From RUG14130 sp045598325 (GTDB lineage: Bacteria > Bacillota > Clostridia > Christensenellales > Aristaeellaceae), in contig JAZLLT010000057.1 of NCBI GenBank assembly GCA_045598325.1, positions 3,723-67,722 of the forward strand: a DNA stretch of 64,000 nt, read 5' to 3'. The notes under the pieces were generated by a model. That model was not told the origin of the DNA and did not search any database. It saw only the letters and a list, made by a program, of their open reading frames with translations. A program made the translations under genes and the position numbers. This document shows positions 51,766 through 59,813 of this stretch, piece by piece. Position 1 is the stretch's first letter; the number at the start of each line of letters is the position of its first letter.

Positions 51766-52479
51766 ATGACCAAAAAACTGATCGCGATCGTGCTTGTTCT
51801 TGTAACTGTGATGTGCGCGGTAAGCGCTTGTGCGGAATCTGTGAAACTGCAGTATTCCACTTCATCTCTGACGCTGCGTAAAGGTCCAGGCACGCAGTAT
51901 GAAGCGGTAGGATATCTTTCCGACGGCCAGTACATTACCGTAACGGCAAAAGGCGGCATTTGGTCCGAAGTGATGACTTCCGGCGGAAAAGTCGGATATA
52001 TCAAAAATGTCTACATCAAGGGCATCGGAAGCCAGTACGCGGACGGTACGACTTACTATTCCAAGTCCTATACCGGCAACGTGACCACCAAGTATTCCAC
52101 CAGCACCGTTGCGCTCCGCGCGGGAGCGAGCACTTCCTGTGCCAAAATTGCCAATATCAAAAGCGGCAAGAAAGTGACCGTCATCGGAAAGAACGGCAAC
52201 TGGTATCTGGTGAAACTCTCCGACGGCACCAACGGTTTCATGTCAGCCAATTACATTAAAACAAGCGCTGTTACTCCTTCCGGCAAAACTTATGCAACCG
52301 TGAACGCGTCCAACCTGAACATGCGTTCCGGCGCCGGAACGGGTTACAAGATCATGACCACACTCAAAAAGGGGACGAAGGTGGAACTCATCGCGAAGTA
52401 TTCTTCTTCCTGGTGGGTGGTCAAATACGGATCCTATACCGGATATATGTCCGCCAAATATCTGAAGGAAGTCAAGTAA
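51766..52479 (+). CDS. Secreted protein with three bacterial SH3 domains
   Basis: A 237-residue protein with a signal peptide (about 1-25) and three SH3_3 domains. Each begins with a 'LRxGPGTxYxxVGxL'-type stretch, seen as 'TLRKGPGTQYEAVGYL', 'ALRAGASTSCAKIANI' and 'NMRSGAGTGYKIMTTL'. Such domains bind the cell wall; a catalytic domain is absent. AAGGGG stands before the ATG, with a TATAAT at 51735-51740 that lacks a clear -35. A bidirectional terminator follows. Confidence 0.88.
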   Translation: MTKKLIAIVLVLVTVMCAVSACAESVKLQYSTSSLTLRKGPGTQYEAVGYLSDGQYITVTAKGGIWSEVMTSGGKVGYIKNVYIKGIGSQYADGTTYYSKSYTGNVTTKYSTSTVALRAGASTSCAKIANIKSGKKVTVIGKNGNWYLVKLSDGTNGFMSANYIKTSAVTPSGKTYATVNASNLNMRSGAGTGYKIMTTLKKGTKVELIAKYSSSWWVVKYGSYTGYMSAKYLKEVK

Positions 52480-52485
52480 AAACAA

Positions 52486-52511
52486 GCCCCGCTTCGGCGG
52501 GGCTTTGTTTT
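52486..52511. terminator. Bidirectional terminator between SH3 gene and lysA
   Basis: GCCCCGC and GCGGGGC with a TTCG loop; A-rich on the left and TTTGTTTT on the right, so it can work on both strands. Confidence 0.9.
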
Positions 52512-53757
52512 ATCTGTACTCGGGATAAATATCCAGCGTCGCAAAGTAATCTTCAGGCGTTTCGGCTCGGCGGATCAGACGGAATTCGCTATTATCCATG
52601 AGCAGAACCTCGGCGCTTTTCAGTCTGCCGTTGTAGTTATAACCCATGCTGTATCCGTGCGCGCCCGTGTCGTGGATGATGAGCAGATCGCCCATCTCTA
52701 CTTTGGGCATCTGGCGCAGAATGGCAAACTTGTCATTGTTTTCGCAGAGGGAACCGACCACATCATAGGTTTCGGTGCAGGGGGCGTCTTCCTTGCCTGC
52801 TACGGTGATATGATGATACGCGCCGTACATGGCGGGACGCATGAGATTGGAAGCGCACGCATCCACGCCGATATATGCGGGGTAAATGTGCTTCTCATGA
52901 ATTGCGCGGGTGATGAGCCAACCGATGGGACCGGTCATATATCTCCCGAGTTCGCTTGTCACGGAGATGGTATCTTCATCCGTGAAAATGCGCTCATACT
53001 GCTGCCTTACCAGATCGCCGACACGGGCGATGTCCGTTTCTTTGTCCTCCGGACGGTAAGGGATGCCGACGCCGCCGGAAAGGTTGATCATGAAGATCTC
53101 GCAGCCGGTTTGCATGCGCAGTTCCTTTGCCAGTTCCATCAGAATGGCGGCGTTTGTGGGATAATAGGTGTCCTCGGTCGTATTGCTTGCCAGGAACGCG
53201 TGCAGTGCGAAACGCTTTACGCCTTTTTCCATCAGAATCTTGACCGCGTCGAAAATCTGCGCTTTGGTCATGCCGTACTTCGATTCGCCCGGACTGCCCA
53301 TGACGAAGTTGCCTAGTTTGAACTCTCCGCCGGGATTGTACCTGAGGCACACACGCTCGGGTACGCCGCATTCTCTGATCATCTGATCGATGAGCGTGAT
53401 GTCATCAAGATTGATAATGGCGCCCAGTTTTGCCGCGTAAGCAAATTCACCCGCAGGTGTTTCGTTTGATGAGAACATGATCTCATCGCAGGAAAATCCC
53501 GCTTTTTCCGCAAGCAGCAGTTCGCAAAGCGATGCGCAGTCCACGCCGCAGCCTTCCTCTTTCAAAATGGCGAGGATGGCGGGATTCGGACATGCTTTTA
53601 CGGCATAGTATTCCCGATAGCCCTTATTCCACTTGAAAGCGCTGTACAGCGCACGGGTGCGCTTACGAAGAAGCGGCTCGGAATAGAGATGGAAGGGAGT
53701 AGGGTAGACGCGTGCGATCTTTTCCAGAATCTCCTTGGAAGGCGCATACTTTCTCAT
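52510..53757 (-). CDS. lysA: Diaminopimelate decarboxylase (clostridial type)
   Basis: A 415-residue fold-type III PLP decarboxylase. The PLP lysine is in 'YAVKACPNP' and 'SLCENNDKFA' marks the DAP decarboxylase-like C-terminal loop; 'ELGRYMTGPIG' carries the EPGR-type phosphate loop. The LHAFLASNTTED stretch replaces the more common HIGS motif and is known in clostridial LysA proteins. It makes L-lysine from meso-diaminopimelate. Carboxynorspermidine decarboxylase is a less likely alternative. It is close to asd, hom and thrC, which belong to the same aspartate-family pathway. Confidence 0.88.
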   Translation of the reverse strand: MRKYAPSKEILEKIARVYPTPFHLYSEPLLRKRTRALYSAFKWNKGYREYYAVKACPNPAILAILKEEGCGVDCASLCELLLAEKAGFSCDEIMFSSNETPAGEFAYAAKLGAIINLDDITLIDQMIRECGVPERVCLRYNPGGEFKLGNFVMGSPGESKYGMTKAQIFDAVKILMEKGVKRFALHAFLASNTTEDTYYPTNAAILMELAKELRMQTGCEIFMINLSGGVGIPYRPEDKETDIARVGDLVRQQYERIFTDEDTISVTSELGRYMTGPIGWLITRAIHEKHIYPAYIGVDACASNLMRPAMYGAYHHITVAGKEDAPCTETYDVVGSLCENNDKFAILRQMPKVEMGDLLIIHDTGAHGYSMGYNYNGRLKSAEVLLMDNSEFRLIRRAETPEDYFATLDIYPEYR

Positions 53758-53786
53758 AATGTCTCTCCGTATTTTTGATACGCTTC

Positions 53787-53814
53787 ATTATATCCATGAA
53801 ATCGGGTCCGTCAA
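53787..53814 (-). promoter_or_regulatory. lysA promoter
   Basis: Minus-strand TTGACG (53814-53809) and TATAAT (53792-53787) with a 16-base spacer. Confidence 0.7.
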
Positions 53815-53902
53815 TAGAAACAGAGTTATTTTTAGGTTTTAAGGTAGGAAAATCAATACGCTTGTAGAATTATTCCGCATCAAAACAAAAAGAGGTACCG
53901 AT

Positions 53903-54826
53903 ATGTTTACTGCAGATACACATTGCGATACACTGTACTCACTCGCCAAAGGCGAAGACCCTTCCAAACTGATGGTAAGCAAAACAAAGATGGAGAAAGG
54001 AAATGTCGGTCTCCAGACTTTTGCGATGTTTACGGGCTCAAAAGGCCCGAAAGGAACGCCGTATCAGGACGCGCTCGACATGATCGCCTGCACCGACCGC
54101 CTTGATATCCCCATGCTGCTTGGGAGGCTCCCGAAAGAGCCTCCCAAGGTTCCGACGGGAATTATATCCATCGAAGGCGGAGAGGCTCTGGAAGGCAAAA
54201 TCGAGCGTCTCAAAGAATTCTATGAAAAAACAGGCCTTCGTATGATCGCGCTTACCTGGAACTTTGAAAATGAAATCGGCTTCCCGGCGAAACTCGGTCC
54301 CGATCCGGGACTCAAACCTTTCGGATTCGAACTGCTCTCCGAAATGGATAAACTCGGGATTTATGCCGATGTTTCCCATCTTAATGAGCAGGGATTCTGG
54401 GATGTTGTGGATAACATGACGCTTCCGCCCATTGCCAGCCATTCCAATGCCCGCGCGCTCTGCGATGTGCCGAGGAATCTCTATGACGAACAGATCAAGG
54501 CGGTCATCAACAAAGGCGGATATATCGGTATCAATTTCTATACCCATTTCCTGACGAAGACGGGTAGATCCGATATTGATGATGTGCTGCGCCATATTGA
54601 CCATATAGCAGACCTCGGCGGCCTCGATGTGCTCGGTTTCGGATCCGACTTTGACGGAATCGAAAGCTGGCCCGAAGGTCTCGAAGATTCCTCCTGCTTC
54701 CCGAATCTCATTGACGCGCTTCTCAAACACGGATACACGCAAAAGCAGGTGGAAAACATGGCGGGAATGAATCTGTGGCGTCTGCTGAAGAAAGCCGATG
54801 ATCTGAGAAAGTACGATGAGATTTAA
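53903..54826 (+). CDS. Membrane-type dipeptidase (peptidase M19)
   Basis: A 307-residue zinc dipeptidase of the renal dipeptidase family. The first metal pair is in ADTHCDT (H7, D9), a bridging glutamate in 'SIEGGEAL', and a histidine in 'ASHSNAR', as in the family. No signal peptide, so probably cytoplasmic. It would cleave dipeptides, including some with D-residues. Its end overlaps the ZnuA-like gene by 11 bases. Confidence 0.93.
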   Translation: MFTADTHCDTLYSLAKGEDPSKLMVSKTKMEKGNVGLQTFAMFTGSKGPKGTPYQDALDMIACTDRLDIPMLLGRLPKEPPKVPTGIISIEGGEALEGKIERLKEFYEKTGLRMIALTWNFENEIGFPAKLGPDPGLKPFGFELLSEMDKLGIYADVSHLNEQGFWDVVDNMTLPPIASHSNARALCDVPRNLYDEQIKAVINKGGYIGINFYTHFLTKTGRSDIDDVLRHIDHIADLGGLDVLGFGSDFDGIESWPEGLEDSSCFPNLIDALLKHGYTQKQVENMAGMNLWRLLKKADDLRKYDEI

Positions 54827-55742
54827 GCATATATTTGCTTTGGCGCTTGCGCTGATCCTCGTTGTTTCGGCGGCATTTGTATTCCTGTTTTCGGACAAAT
54901 GTGCCGTGACAAAGACAAAGGACGAGTTTGTGATCTGGGCAGATTCCTATCCGCTATTTGCGCTGGCAAGCCGTATCGTGAAGGATGTTCCGGGCATGAG
55001 CATCATCTATCCGCTTCAGCCGCAGGACGAAGGAATGGAACAGTATACTCTTTCCGACTGGGACAAGGCAATCATCGCGGGATGCGATGTGATCATGCTG
55101 AACGGCGGCGGTTACGAAAGTTTCGAAGCGGATGTCGTATGCGGCGACAAACCCGTCATCACGGCTGTGAGCGGACTCAAATACACCGTCGAGGGCTTAA
55201 ATATATACGGAAACGGCGGGGGAGAACCCATCACGGATCCCTACTTATATTTGAGCATAGACGGCGCGAGACAAATGTTGGAAGCGATAACCGCGAACAT
55301 GCTGGCGCTTGACGAAGTTTATACCGCACGGTATTACACGAATTTATCCGAAGCGAACGCGTATCTCGATACGATTGAAGAGCAGATAAATGCTTATAAA
55401 ATCGATACACCCGTTCCCGCTGCCGTCGCGCATAAGTCGCTTTTCTATTCGGCAGAAGAGTGCGGACTTGACTGCACATATATTATCGACCGCGAACCGG
55501 CATCGTGTCCGGGAGATAATGAACTGAATGAAATCCTAGCCGATTTGACCGAAGCAGGGGTCTCTGTAATACTTGCGGAAAAACAAGCTCCATACGAGTT
55601 TACTGCTTTCTTCGAACAGAACGGCATTACGGTTATCAGCGTGGATCTGATGACTTCATTGACTGCGCAGGACGGCATCGATGCCTTCGGAAACACACTT
55701 GCGGACAACGCAAAACAAGTCTATACGAGGTTGACCCAGTGA
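54816..55742 (+). CDS. ZnuA-like metal-binding lipoprotein-family protein with altered metal site
   Basis: A 308-residue secreted protein of the ZnuA/TroA (SBP_bac_9) family, with an N-terminal membrane or signal segment (about 5-28). Family features are 'CDVIMLNGGGYE' (usual ADLV..NG..E block) and 'DPYLYLSIDGARQM', where metal transporters have DPH.W. The histidine that binds metal is replaced by tyrosine; the first ligand region (usually PHxYEP) is 'PLQPQDEGMEQ'; only H in 'AHKSLFYSAEE' remains clear. No permease or ATPase gene is near. It is probably not a classical zinc importer subunit. Confidence 0.7.
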   Translation: MRFKHIFALALALILVVSAAFVFLFSDKCAVTKTKDEFVIWADSYPLFALASRIVKDVPGMSIIYPLQPQDEGMEQYTLSDWDKAIIAGCDVIMLNGGGYESFEADVVCGDKPVITAVSGLKYTVEGLNIYGNGGGEPITDPYLYLSIDGARQMLEAITANMLALDEVYTARYYTNLSEANAYLDTIEEQINAYKIDTPVPAAVAHKSLFYSAEECGLDCTYIIDREPASCPGDNELNEILADLTEAGVSVILAEKQAPYEFTAFFEQNGITVISVDLMTSLTAQDGIDAFGNTLADNAKQVYTRLTQ

Positions 55743-56224
55743 AAAAAGTAACGATTTATACGGACGGAGCCTGTTCCGGTAATCCCGGCCCGGGAGGCTG
55801 GGGCGCAGTGCTTCTGTACGGCGCTGCAAGGCGTGAATTGGGCGGCGGAGAAATTCACACGACAAATAACCGCATGGAGATTATGGCGGCAATTAAGGCT
55901 CTCAGAGAACTCAACAGAAGCTGCGAAGTGGAACTGTATTCCGACAGCGCTTATCTCATAGACGCCCATCTGAAAGGCTGGCTCACATCATGGCAGAAAA
56001 ACAACTGGAAACACAAAGACAGTCACGGGAAAATGACCGAAGTTATGAATAAAGACCTGTGGCAGGAACTGCTCATAGAGGAGTCCCGCCACAGCGTCAT
56101 ATGGCATAAAGTGAGCGGTCATGCGGGTGTGGATGAAAATGAACGATGCGACAAAATCGCCACTTCTCACGCCGCGCTTCAGGCTCAGTTGTTATCCGGT
56201 TGCGAAGGTGGAACGGAAGATTGA
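55739..56224 (+). CDS. rnhA: Ribonuclease HI
   Basis: A 161-residue RNase HI, which cuts RNA in RNA/DNA hybrids. 'YTDGACSGNPGPGGWG' carries the first catalytic Asp (D9), 'NNRMEIMAA' the Glu, 'YSDSAYL' the second Asp, and 'GHAGVDENERCD' the His and last Asp. The GTG start overlaps the ZnuA-like stop (GTGA). Its tail overlaps the convergent recombinase by about 40 bases. Confidence 0.96.
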   Translation: MKKVTIYTDGACSGNPGPGGWGAVLLYGAARRELGGGEIHTTNNRMEIMAAIKALRELNRSCEVELYSDSAYLIDAHLKGWLTSWQKNNWKHKDSHGKMTEVMNKDLWQELLIEESRHSVIWHKVSGHAGVDENERCDKIATSHAALQAQLLSGCEGGTED

Positions 56225-57312
56225 TTCTCTGTTTCCTGCGCGTCCGTCTGCGTTGAAAGTTTCACGCGGGTGGACGCGAATTTTCTGCGTTCTTCGTTCA
56301 TGGCGGCGTAATGACGCCGTGTCGTATTGATATCCGAGTGGCCGAGAACATCCGCTACAAGGTAGATATCACCGACTTCGTTATACAGATTCGTACCGAA
56401 GGTCGAGCGCAGTTTGTGCGGGCTGATGCGTTTTTTGAGCGGTGCGGCGATAGTGGCGTACTTCTTGACCATATTTTCGACTGCTCGGACGGTGATGCGT
56501 TTCTTTTGAAGCGACAGGAACAGTGCATCTTCGTGACCGGGGCAGGCGTCCGTATCAAGTCGCTCATCCAGATAAGCCCGAAGTGCGGGAATGATCTCAT
56601 CTGGCAGGTACAAAATGACCTGATTGCCGCCTTTGCGAGTCACCAGAAAACTGCCGTCATCCAGGTTCAAATCGTCGATATTCATGCCGACACACTCTGA
56701 AACGCGAATTCCCGTGCCCAAAAACAGCGAAATCATCGCCAAATCGCGTTTTTGCGTGAGTTCATGGAACTTTTGCTGCCTTTGAGACAAATTTTCTCCC
56801 TTTTCCGCTTCTGTTAACATGATGTTAACCTCATCCATATCAAGACGCAGGATCGGTTTTTCGTGCCGTTTGGGGGCGTCGACAAGGGCAGTCACATCGG
56901 AAGGAATGATGCCTTGTTTGAACATCCATTTGAAAAAGGAACGGATGGAATAGAATTTCCGCATCTTTCCGACATCCTGGTTGGTTACCATGGAATCGTC
57001 TTCGTTAAAGTAGACGGACAGGTAATCAAGGAAGCGGCTGATATCCCGCGCTGTGATGGATGCAAAATCTTTGTCTGTCCAGGCAATCAGTTCCTTGGCG
57101 GAAAAACGCGGAACTTCCTTTTGAAGATAAGAAAAGAACAGACGAAGATCGTGAACATAAGCGTAGCGTGTCAGCGGCTGTGTAGACGGGTTGATGGCGA
57201 TGATGTAATCGTATACGGCGTTCGGCAATTCCGAAACGATGCTGCGTGTCATCATCTCGATTTCGATGCCGTGCTCGCGGGCATAAGGCATGTTGGACGG
57301 CATATCGGCCAT
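56185..57312 (-). CDS. XerS-like tyrosine recombinase
   Basis: A 375-residue tyrosine recombinase. All catalytic residues are present: R203, K227 (TRKGG), H299 and R302 (SPHKLR), H325 (LGHSD) and Y335 (RRHYAAM). An N-terminal SAM-like core-binding domain (about 35-150) precedes the catalytic domain. Size, 'KRDLAMISLFLGTGIRVSE' and the conserved N-terminal helix 'LPNAVYDYIIAI..STQPLTRY' recall XerS, the single dimer-resolving recombinase of streptococci. Start codon not certain: ATG 57321, 57312 or 57303 are possible. No phage genes are near. The last 40 residues are a polar tail. It likely acts on the adjacent inverted repeat. Confidence 0.85.
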   Translation of the reverse strand: MADMPSNMPYAREHGIEIEMMTRSIVSELPNAVYDYIIAINPSTQPLTRYAYVHDLRLFFSYLQKEVPRFSAKELIAWTDKDFASITARDISRFLDYLSVYFNEDDSMVTNQDVGKMRKFYSIRSFFKWMFKQGIIPSDVTALVDAPKRHEKPILRLDMDEVNIMLTEAEKGENLSQRQQKFHELTQKRDLAMISLFLGTGIRVSECVGMNIDDLNLDDGSFLVTRKGGNQVILYLPDEIIPALRAYLDERLDTDACPGHEDALFLSLQKKRITVRAVENMVKKYATIAAPLKKRISPHKLRSTFGTNLYNEVGDIYLVADVLGHSDINTTRRHYAAMNEERRKFASTRVKLSTQTDAQETENQSSVPPSQPDNN

Positions 57313-57330
57313 AACCTCCATTTTAGGTCT

Positions 57331-57364
57331 ATTTATTCGTAAAACCTGACTTTTACGAATAAAT
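57331..57364. other. 14-6-14 bp inverted repeat, candidate Xer (dif-like) recombination site
   Basis: Two perfect 14 bp arms, TTTTACGAATAAAT on the right and its complement on the left, flank the 6-base asymmetric centre CCTGAC. It lies 20-50 bases upstream of the recombinase ATG and begins near the predicted transcription start (TTGACA at 57395-57390 and TAAACT at 57372-57367 on the minus strand). Length and layout fit a tyrosine recombinase core site. Confidence 0.55.
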
Positions 57365-57366
57365 GA

Positions 57367-57395
57367 AGTTTATCACCTATCGCCCGTTTTGTCAA
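57367..57395 (-). promoter_or_regulatory. Promoter of the recombinase gene
   Basis: Minus-strand TTGACA (57395-57390) and TAAACT (57372-57367), 17-base spacer. The start point would be inside or at the edge of the inverted repeat. Confidence 0.7.
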
Positions 57396-57495
57396 GAGAG
57401 AATTATATTTTTCACGGATGGCATATGTTCGGGAATGCGTGATTATATAGATTATGAACAACAAATATAATCCAAAGACGAATTGGCTGTAGACA

Positions 57496-57535
57496 TAAAA
57501 AAGACACCGTACATTTCGTACGGTGTCTTTTGTCA
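57496..57535 (-). terminator. Terminator of asd (hom-asd unit)
   Basis: AAAGACACCGTAC (57500-57512) pairs perfectly with GTACGGTGTCTTT (57518-57530) around a 5-base loop, with A-runs on the left that become T-runs on the minus strand. It may also stop plus-strand transcripts. Confidence 0.9.
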
Positions 57536-57537
57536 TC

Positions 57538-58548
57538 TTATGCTCTTGTTGCGAGAAGTTCCGCGATTTCGATGCAGTTGGTGGCAGCGCCCTTGCGTAC
57601 CTGATCTCCGCAGCACCAGAGCGCGATGCCCTTATCGCCGCAAAGCAGATCTCTGCGGATGCGTCCGACGAAGACCAGATCCTGATCGGAAGTATCAAGC
57701 GGCGTCGGATAATTGCGTCCGCCTATGTCCTCCGCAAGAACGCAGCCGGGTGCTTCTTTGATTGCCTGCTTAGCCTCTTCAATAGACATTGCCTCGGCAA
57801 GTTTCATCTGGACGCTGATGGAATGGGAACGCATGACGGGAACGCGCACGCAGGTGCAGCAGACATTGAGTTCAGGCAGATGTAGGATCTTTCTCCCCTC
57901 GTTCTGCATCTTCATTTCTTCCGTCGTGTAGCCGTTTTCCAGTTCATCGCCGATGCGCGGTATGACATTGGAAAGTATCTGGCACGGGAAAATACTGACT
58001 TCCTTTGCTTCGCCCTTGACTTCCGCATTCATCTGCTGTTCCAGTTCCACGATGCCTTCACGGCCCGCGCCGGAAACCGCCTGATAAGTGCAGGCAACCA
58101 TGGATTCGATTTTGACTTTACGGGCAATGCCGGAAATCGCCATCAGTGTGACGATGGTGGAACAATTGGGGTTGGCAATGATGCCCTTATTCTGAAATGC
58201 GTCATCGGGGTTGATCTGCGGGATGACCAGCGGCACATCGTCGCAGAGACGGAACGCGGATGAATTGTCGATGTAGACCGCGCCTGCCTTGACGACAGCG
58301 GGAGCGAATTTCTTGCTCATGGCGTTGGAAACGGCGCCGAGAACAAAATCCATGCCTTCAAAGGACTGCTCGGTAGCCTCTTCGATGACAATTTCTTTAT
58401 CTCCGAACGGGACTTTTTTTCCTGCGCTGTTGGCGCTGGCGAGCGCTTTTACGGTCCCTACGGGGAATTTGCGCTCGTAAAGCACCTTGAGCATTTCGCG
58501 TCCGACCGCACCGGTCGCGCCGAGGATTGCGATGTTGAACTTTTTCAT
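57538..58548 (-). CDS. asd: Aspartate-semialdehyde dehydrogenase
   Basis: A 336-residue enzyme making aspartate semialdehyde, the branch point to lysine, threonine and methionine. The NADP loop GATGAVGREML is at residues 9-19; the catalytic cysteine is in NPNCSTI; the substrate arginine region is 'SGAGREGIVELEQQM'. The start ATG at 58548 follows AAAGGTGG by 7 bases; an earlier ATG lacks a site. It is downstream of hom (24-base gap) in one unit. Confidence 0.97.
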   Translation of the reverse strand: MKKFNIAILGATGAVGREMLKVLYERKFPVGTVKALASANSAGKKVPFGDKEIVIEEATEQSFEGMDFVLGAVSNAMSKKFAPAVVKAGAVYIDNSSAFRLCDDVPLVIPQINPDDAFQNKGIIANPNCSTIVTLMAISGIARKVKIESMVACTYQAVSGAGREGIVELEQQMNAEVKGEAKEVSIFPCQILSNVIPRIGDELENGYTTEEMKMQNEGRKILHLPELNVCCTCVRVPVMRSHSISVQMKLAEAMSIEEAKQAIKEAPGCVLAEDIGGRNYPTPLDTSDQDLVFVGRIRRDLLCGDKGIALWCCGDQVRKGAATNCIEIAELLATRA

Positions 58549-58572
58549 GTTTATATCCACCTTTCGTTATAA

Positions 58573-59697
58573 TCAGATAATAGCGGCGAAGAGATCGGTT
58601 TCGTTATCAAGGCGCGTCTTCAGTTCCTGCGCCGTCATCGGAACGGTTTCAAAGGAAACATAATCACCGGTTTTGCCGATTTCCTTGCAATCTGCAAAGT
58701 TACTGCCTAAAACGAAAGGAACGCGCACATAATAGCGGTTTCTTTCCGTACATTCCACTTTAGAAATAACAGTATCATCCGGCAGCATTAACTTGTCACC
58801 CGCTGCGATGGCTTCAGCGTCGCGGAGGATATTTCCCGCGGTCGGATATCTGCCGGCGCCTTGTCCGGTAAAGGAAAATTGACCGATGCTCTCCCCTTCA
58901 TACCACGCGATGTTGATGTTTTTGCGGATGCCGCTTTCAATGCGGTCCGCACCGATCAATTCGGGCATCACGCGCGCATCGAGATTCAGTCCGTCAAAAC
59001 TCGCTTTCGCGGTCAGACGGTAGATCTTGCCGTTTGCCTTCGCGTAGTCGATATCATTCTGTTTCATGTGTCCGATACCGAAAGTCGGTATATCGGAAGG
59101 CTTCGGCATTTTGCTGAAAGCGACAGCACAGGCAAGCGTCAGTTTGCGTTGGGTATCAAGCCCCTCCACATCGGCAGTCGGATCTTTCTCGGCGTAGCCC
59201 AGTTCCTGCGCCTCTTTCAAGGCATCTTCATAACCTTTGCCGTATGTGAAAATACTGTCGAGAATGAAGTTGGTCGTACCGTTCAAGATGCCGCCGACGG
59301 ATACGATCTTGTCGCAGGTTTTGATTTTTCCGAGGTTATAAAGATACGGGATTCCTCCTCCGCAGGATGCGGAGAACAGGAACGCCTTGTCCTTTCTGCG
59401 TGCTCTCTCAGCAAGATCCATGCCGTATTCGCTTACGAGGAATTTGTTTGCAGTCACATAGTTTTTTCCGCTTTCGATGCAGGCGACCGCATATTCATAC
59501 GCAGGATGCAGACCGCCCATCGTTTCTACGACGGTTACGATTTCGTCATCATTTACGATATCGTTGATGTCCGTGGTCATGTTATCCATCCAAACGCGGA
59601 TATCAAGGATCTTTTTCACTTCCGGAGCGTTGCTTTTACGGGCGAGTTCGTATACGCCATTTCCTATGGTGCCGAGTCCGAGTATGGCAATTTTCAT
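58573..59697 (-). CDS. hom: Homoserine dehydrogenase
   Basis: A 374-residue homoserine dehydrogenase, reducing aspartate semialdehyde to homoserine. The NAD(P) loop is 'LGLGTIGNGV' near the N-terminus, and the catalytic part shows 'SCGGGIPYLYNLG' and 'GILNGTTNFILDS'. Its C-terminal 'EGESIGQFSFTGQGAGRYPTA' matches the family; an ACT regulatory domain is not obvious. The ATG at 59697 is preceded by GGGGATG. The gene is the first of hom-asd and is divergent from thrC, with overlapping promoters. Confidence 0.95.
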   Translation of the reverse strand: MKIAILGLGTIGNGVYELARKSNAPEVKKILDIRVWMDNMTTDINDIVNDDEIVTVVETMGGLHPAYEYAVACIESGKNYVTANKFLVSEYGMDLAERARRKDKAFLFSASCGGGIPYLYNLGKIKTCDKIVSVGGILNGTTNFILDSIFTYGKGYEDALKEAQELGYAEKDPTADVEGLDTQRKLTLACAVAFSKMPKPSDIPTFGIGHMKQNDIDYAKANGKIYRLTAKASFDGLNLDARVMPELIGADRIESGIRKNINIAWYEGESIGQFSFTGQGAGRYPTAGNILRDAEAIAAGDKLMLPDDTVISKVECTERNRYYVRVPFVLGSNFADCKEIGKTGDYVSFETVPMTAQELKTRLDNETDLFAAII

Positions 59698-59745
59698 GAT
59701 TTCATCCCCATTCGAAAATTTAACCTGTCCGTCATACAGATACAC

Positions 59746-59793
59746 TTGTAATTGAACGAAAAACATTGTATCATAAAATACGCGTAATTGCAA
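59746..59793. promoter_or_regulatory. Overlapping divergent promoters of hom and thrC
   Basis: For thrC: TTGTAA (59746-59751) with TATCAT (59769-59774), 17-base spacer, or TTGAAC (59752-59757) with TAAAAT (59774-59779), 16-base spacer. For hom (minus strand): TTGCAA (59793-59788) with TACAAT (59770-59765), 17-base spacer. The two -10 elements cover the same bases, so the genes probably compete for RNA polymerase. Confidence 0.65.
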
Positions 59794-59813
59794 GAATACC
59801 GGAGGTAAAGAAT

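Noticed and set aside
52510..53757. Carboxynorspermidine decarboxylase for the gene called lysA
   Set aside because: The 'ALHAFLASNTTED' and 'SLCENNDKFA' blocks fit clostridial LysA better, and threonine/lysine pathway genes are close.
56185..57312. Prophage or integrative element suggested by the tyrosine recombinase
   Set aside because: No phage, excisionase, replication or cargo genes and no attachment repeats are near; neighbours are housekeeping genes.
59698..59813. T-box or riboswitch before thrC or hom
   Set aside because: The spacer is only about 115 bases and shared by two divergent leaders; too short, with no T-box sequence or terminator.
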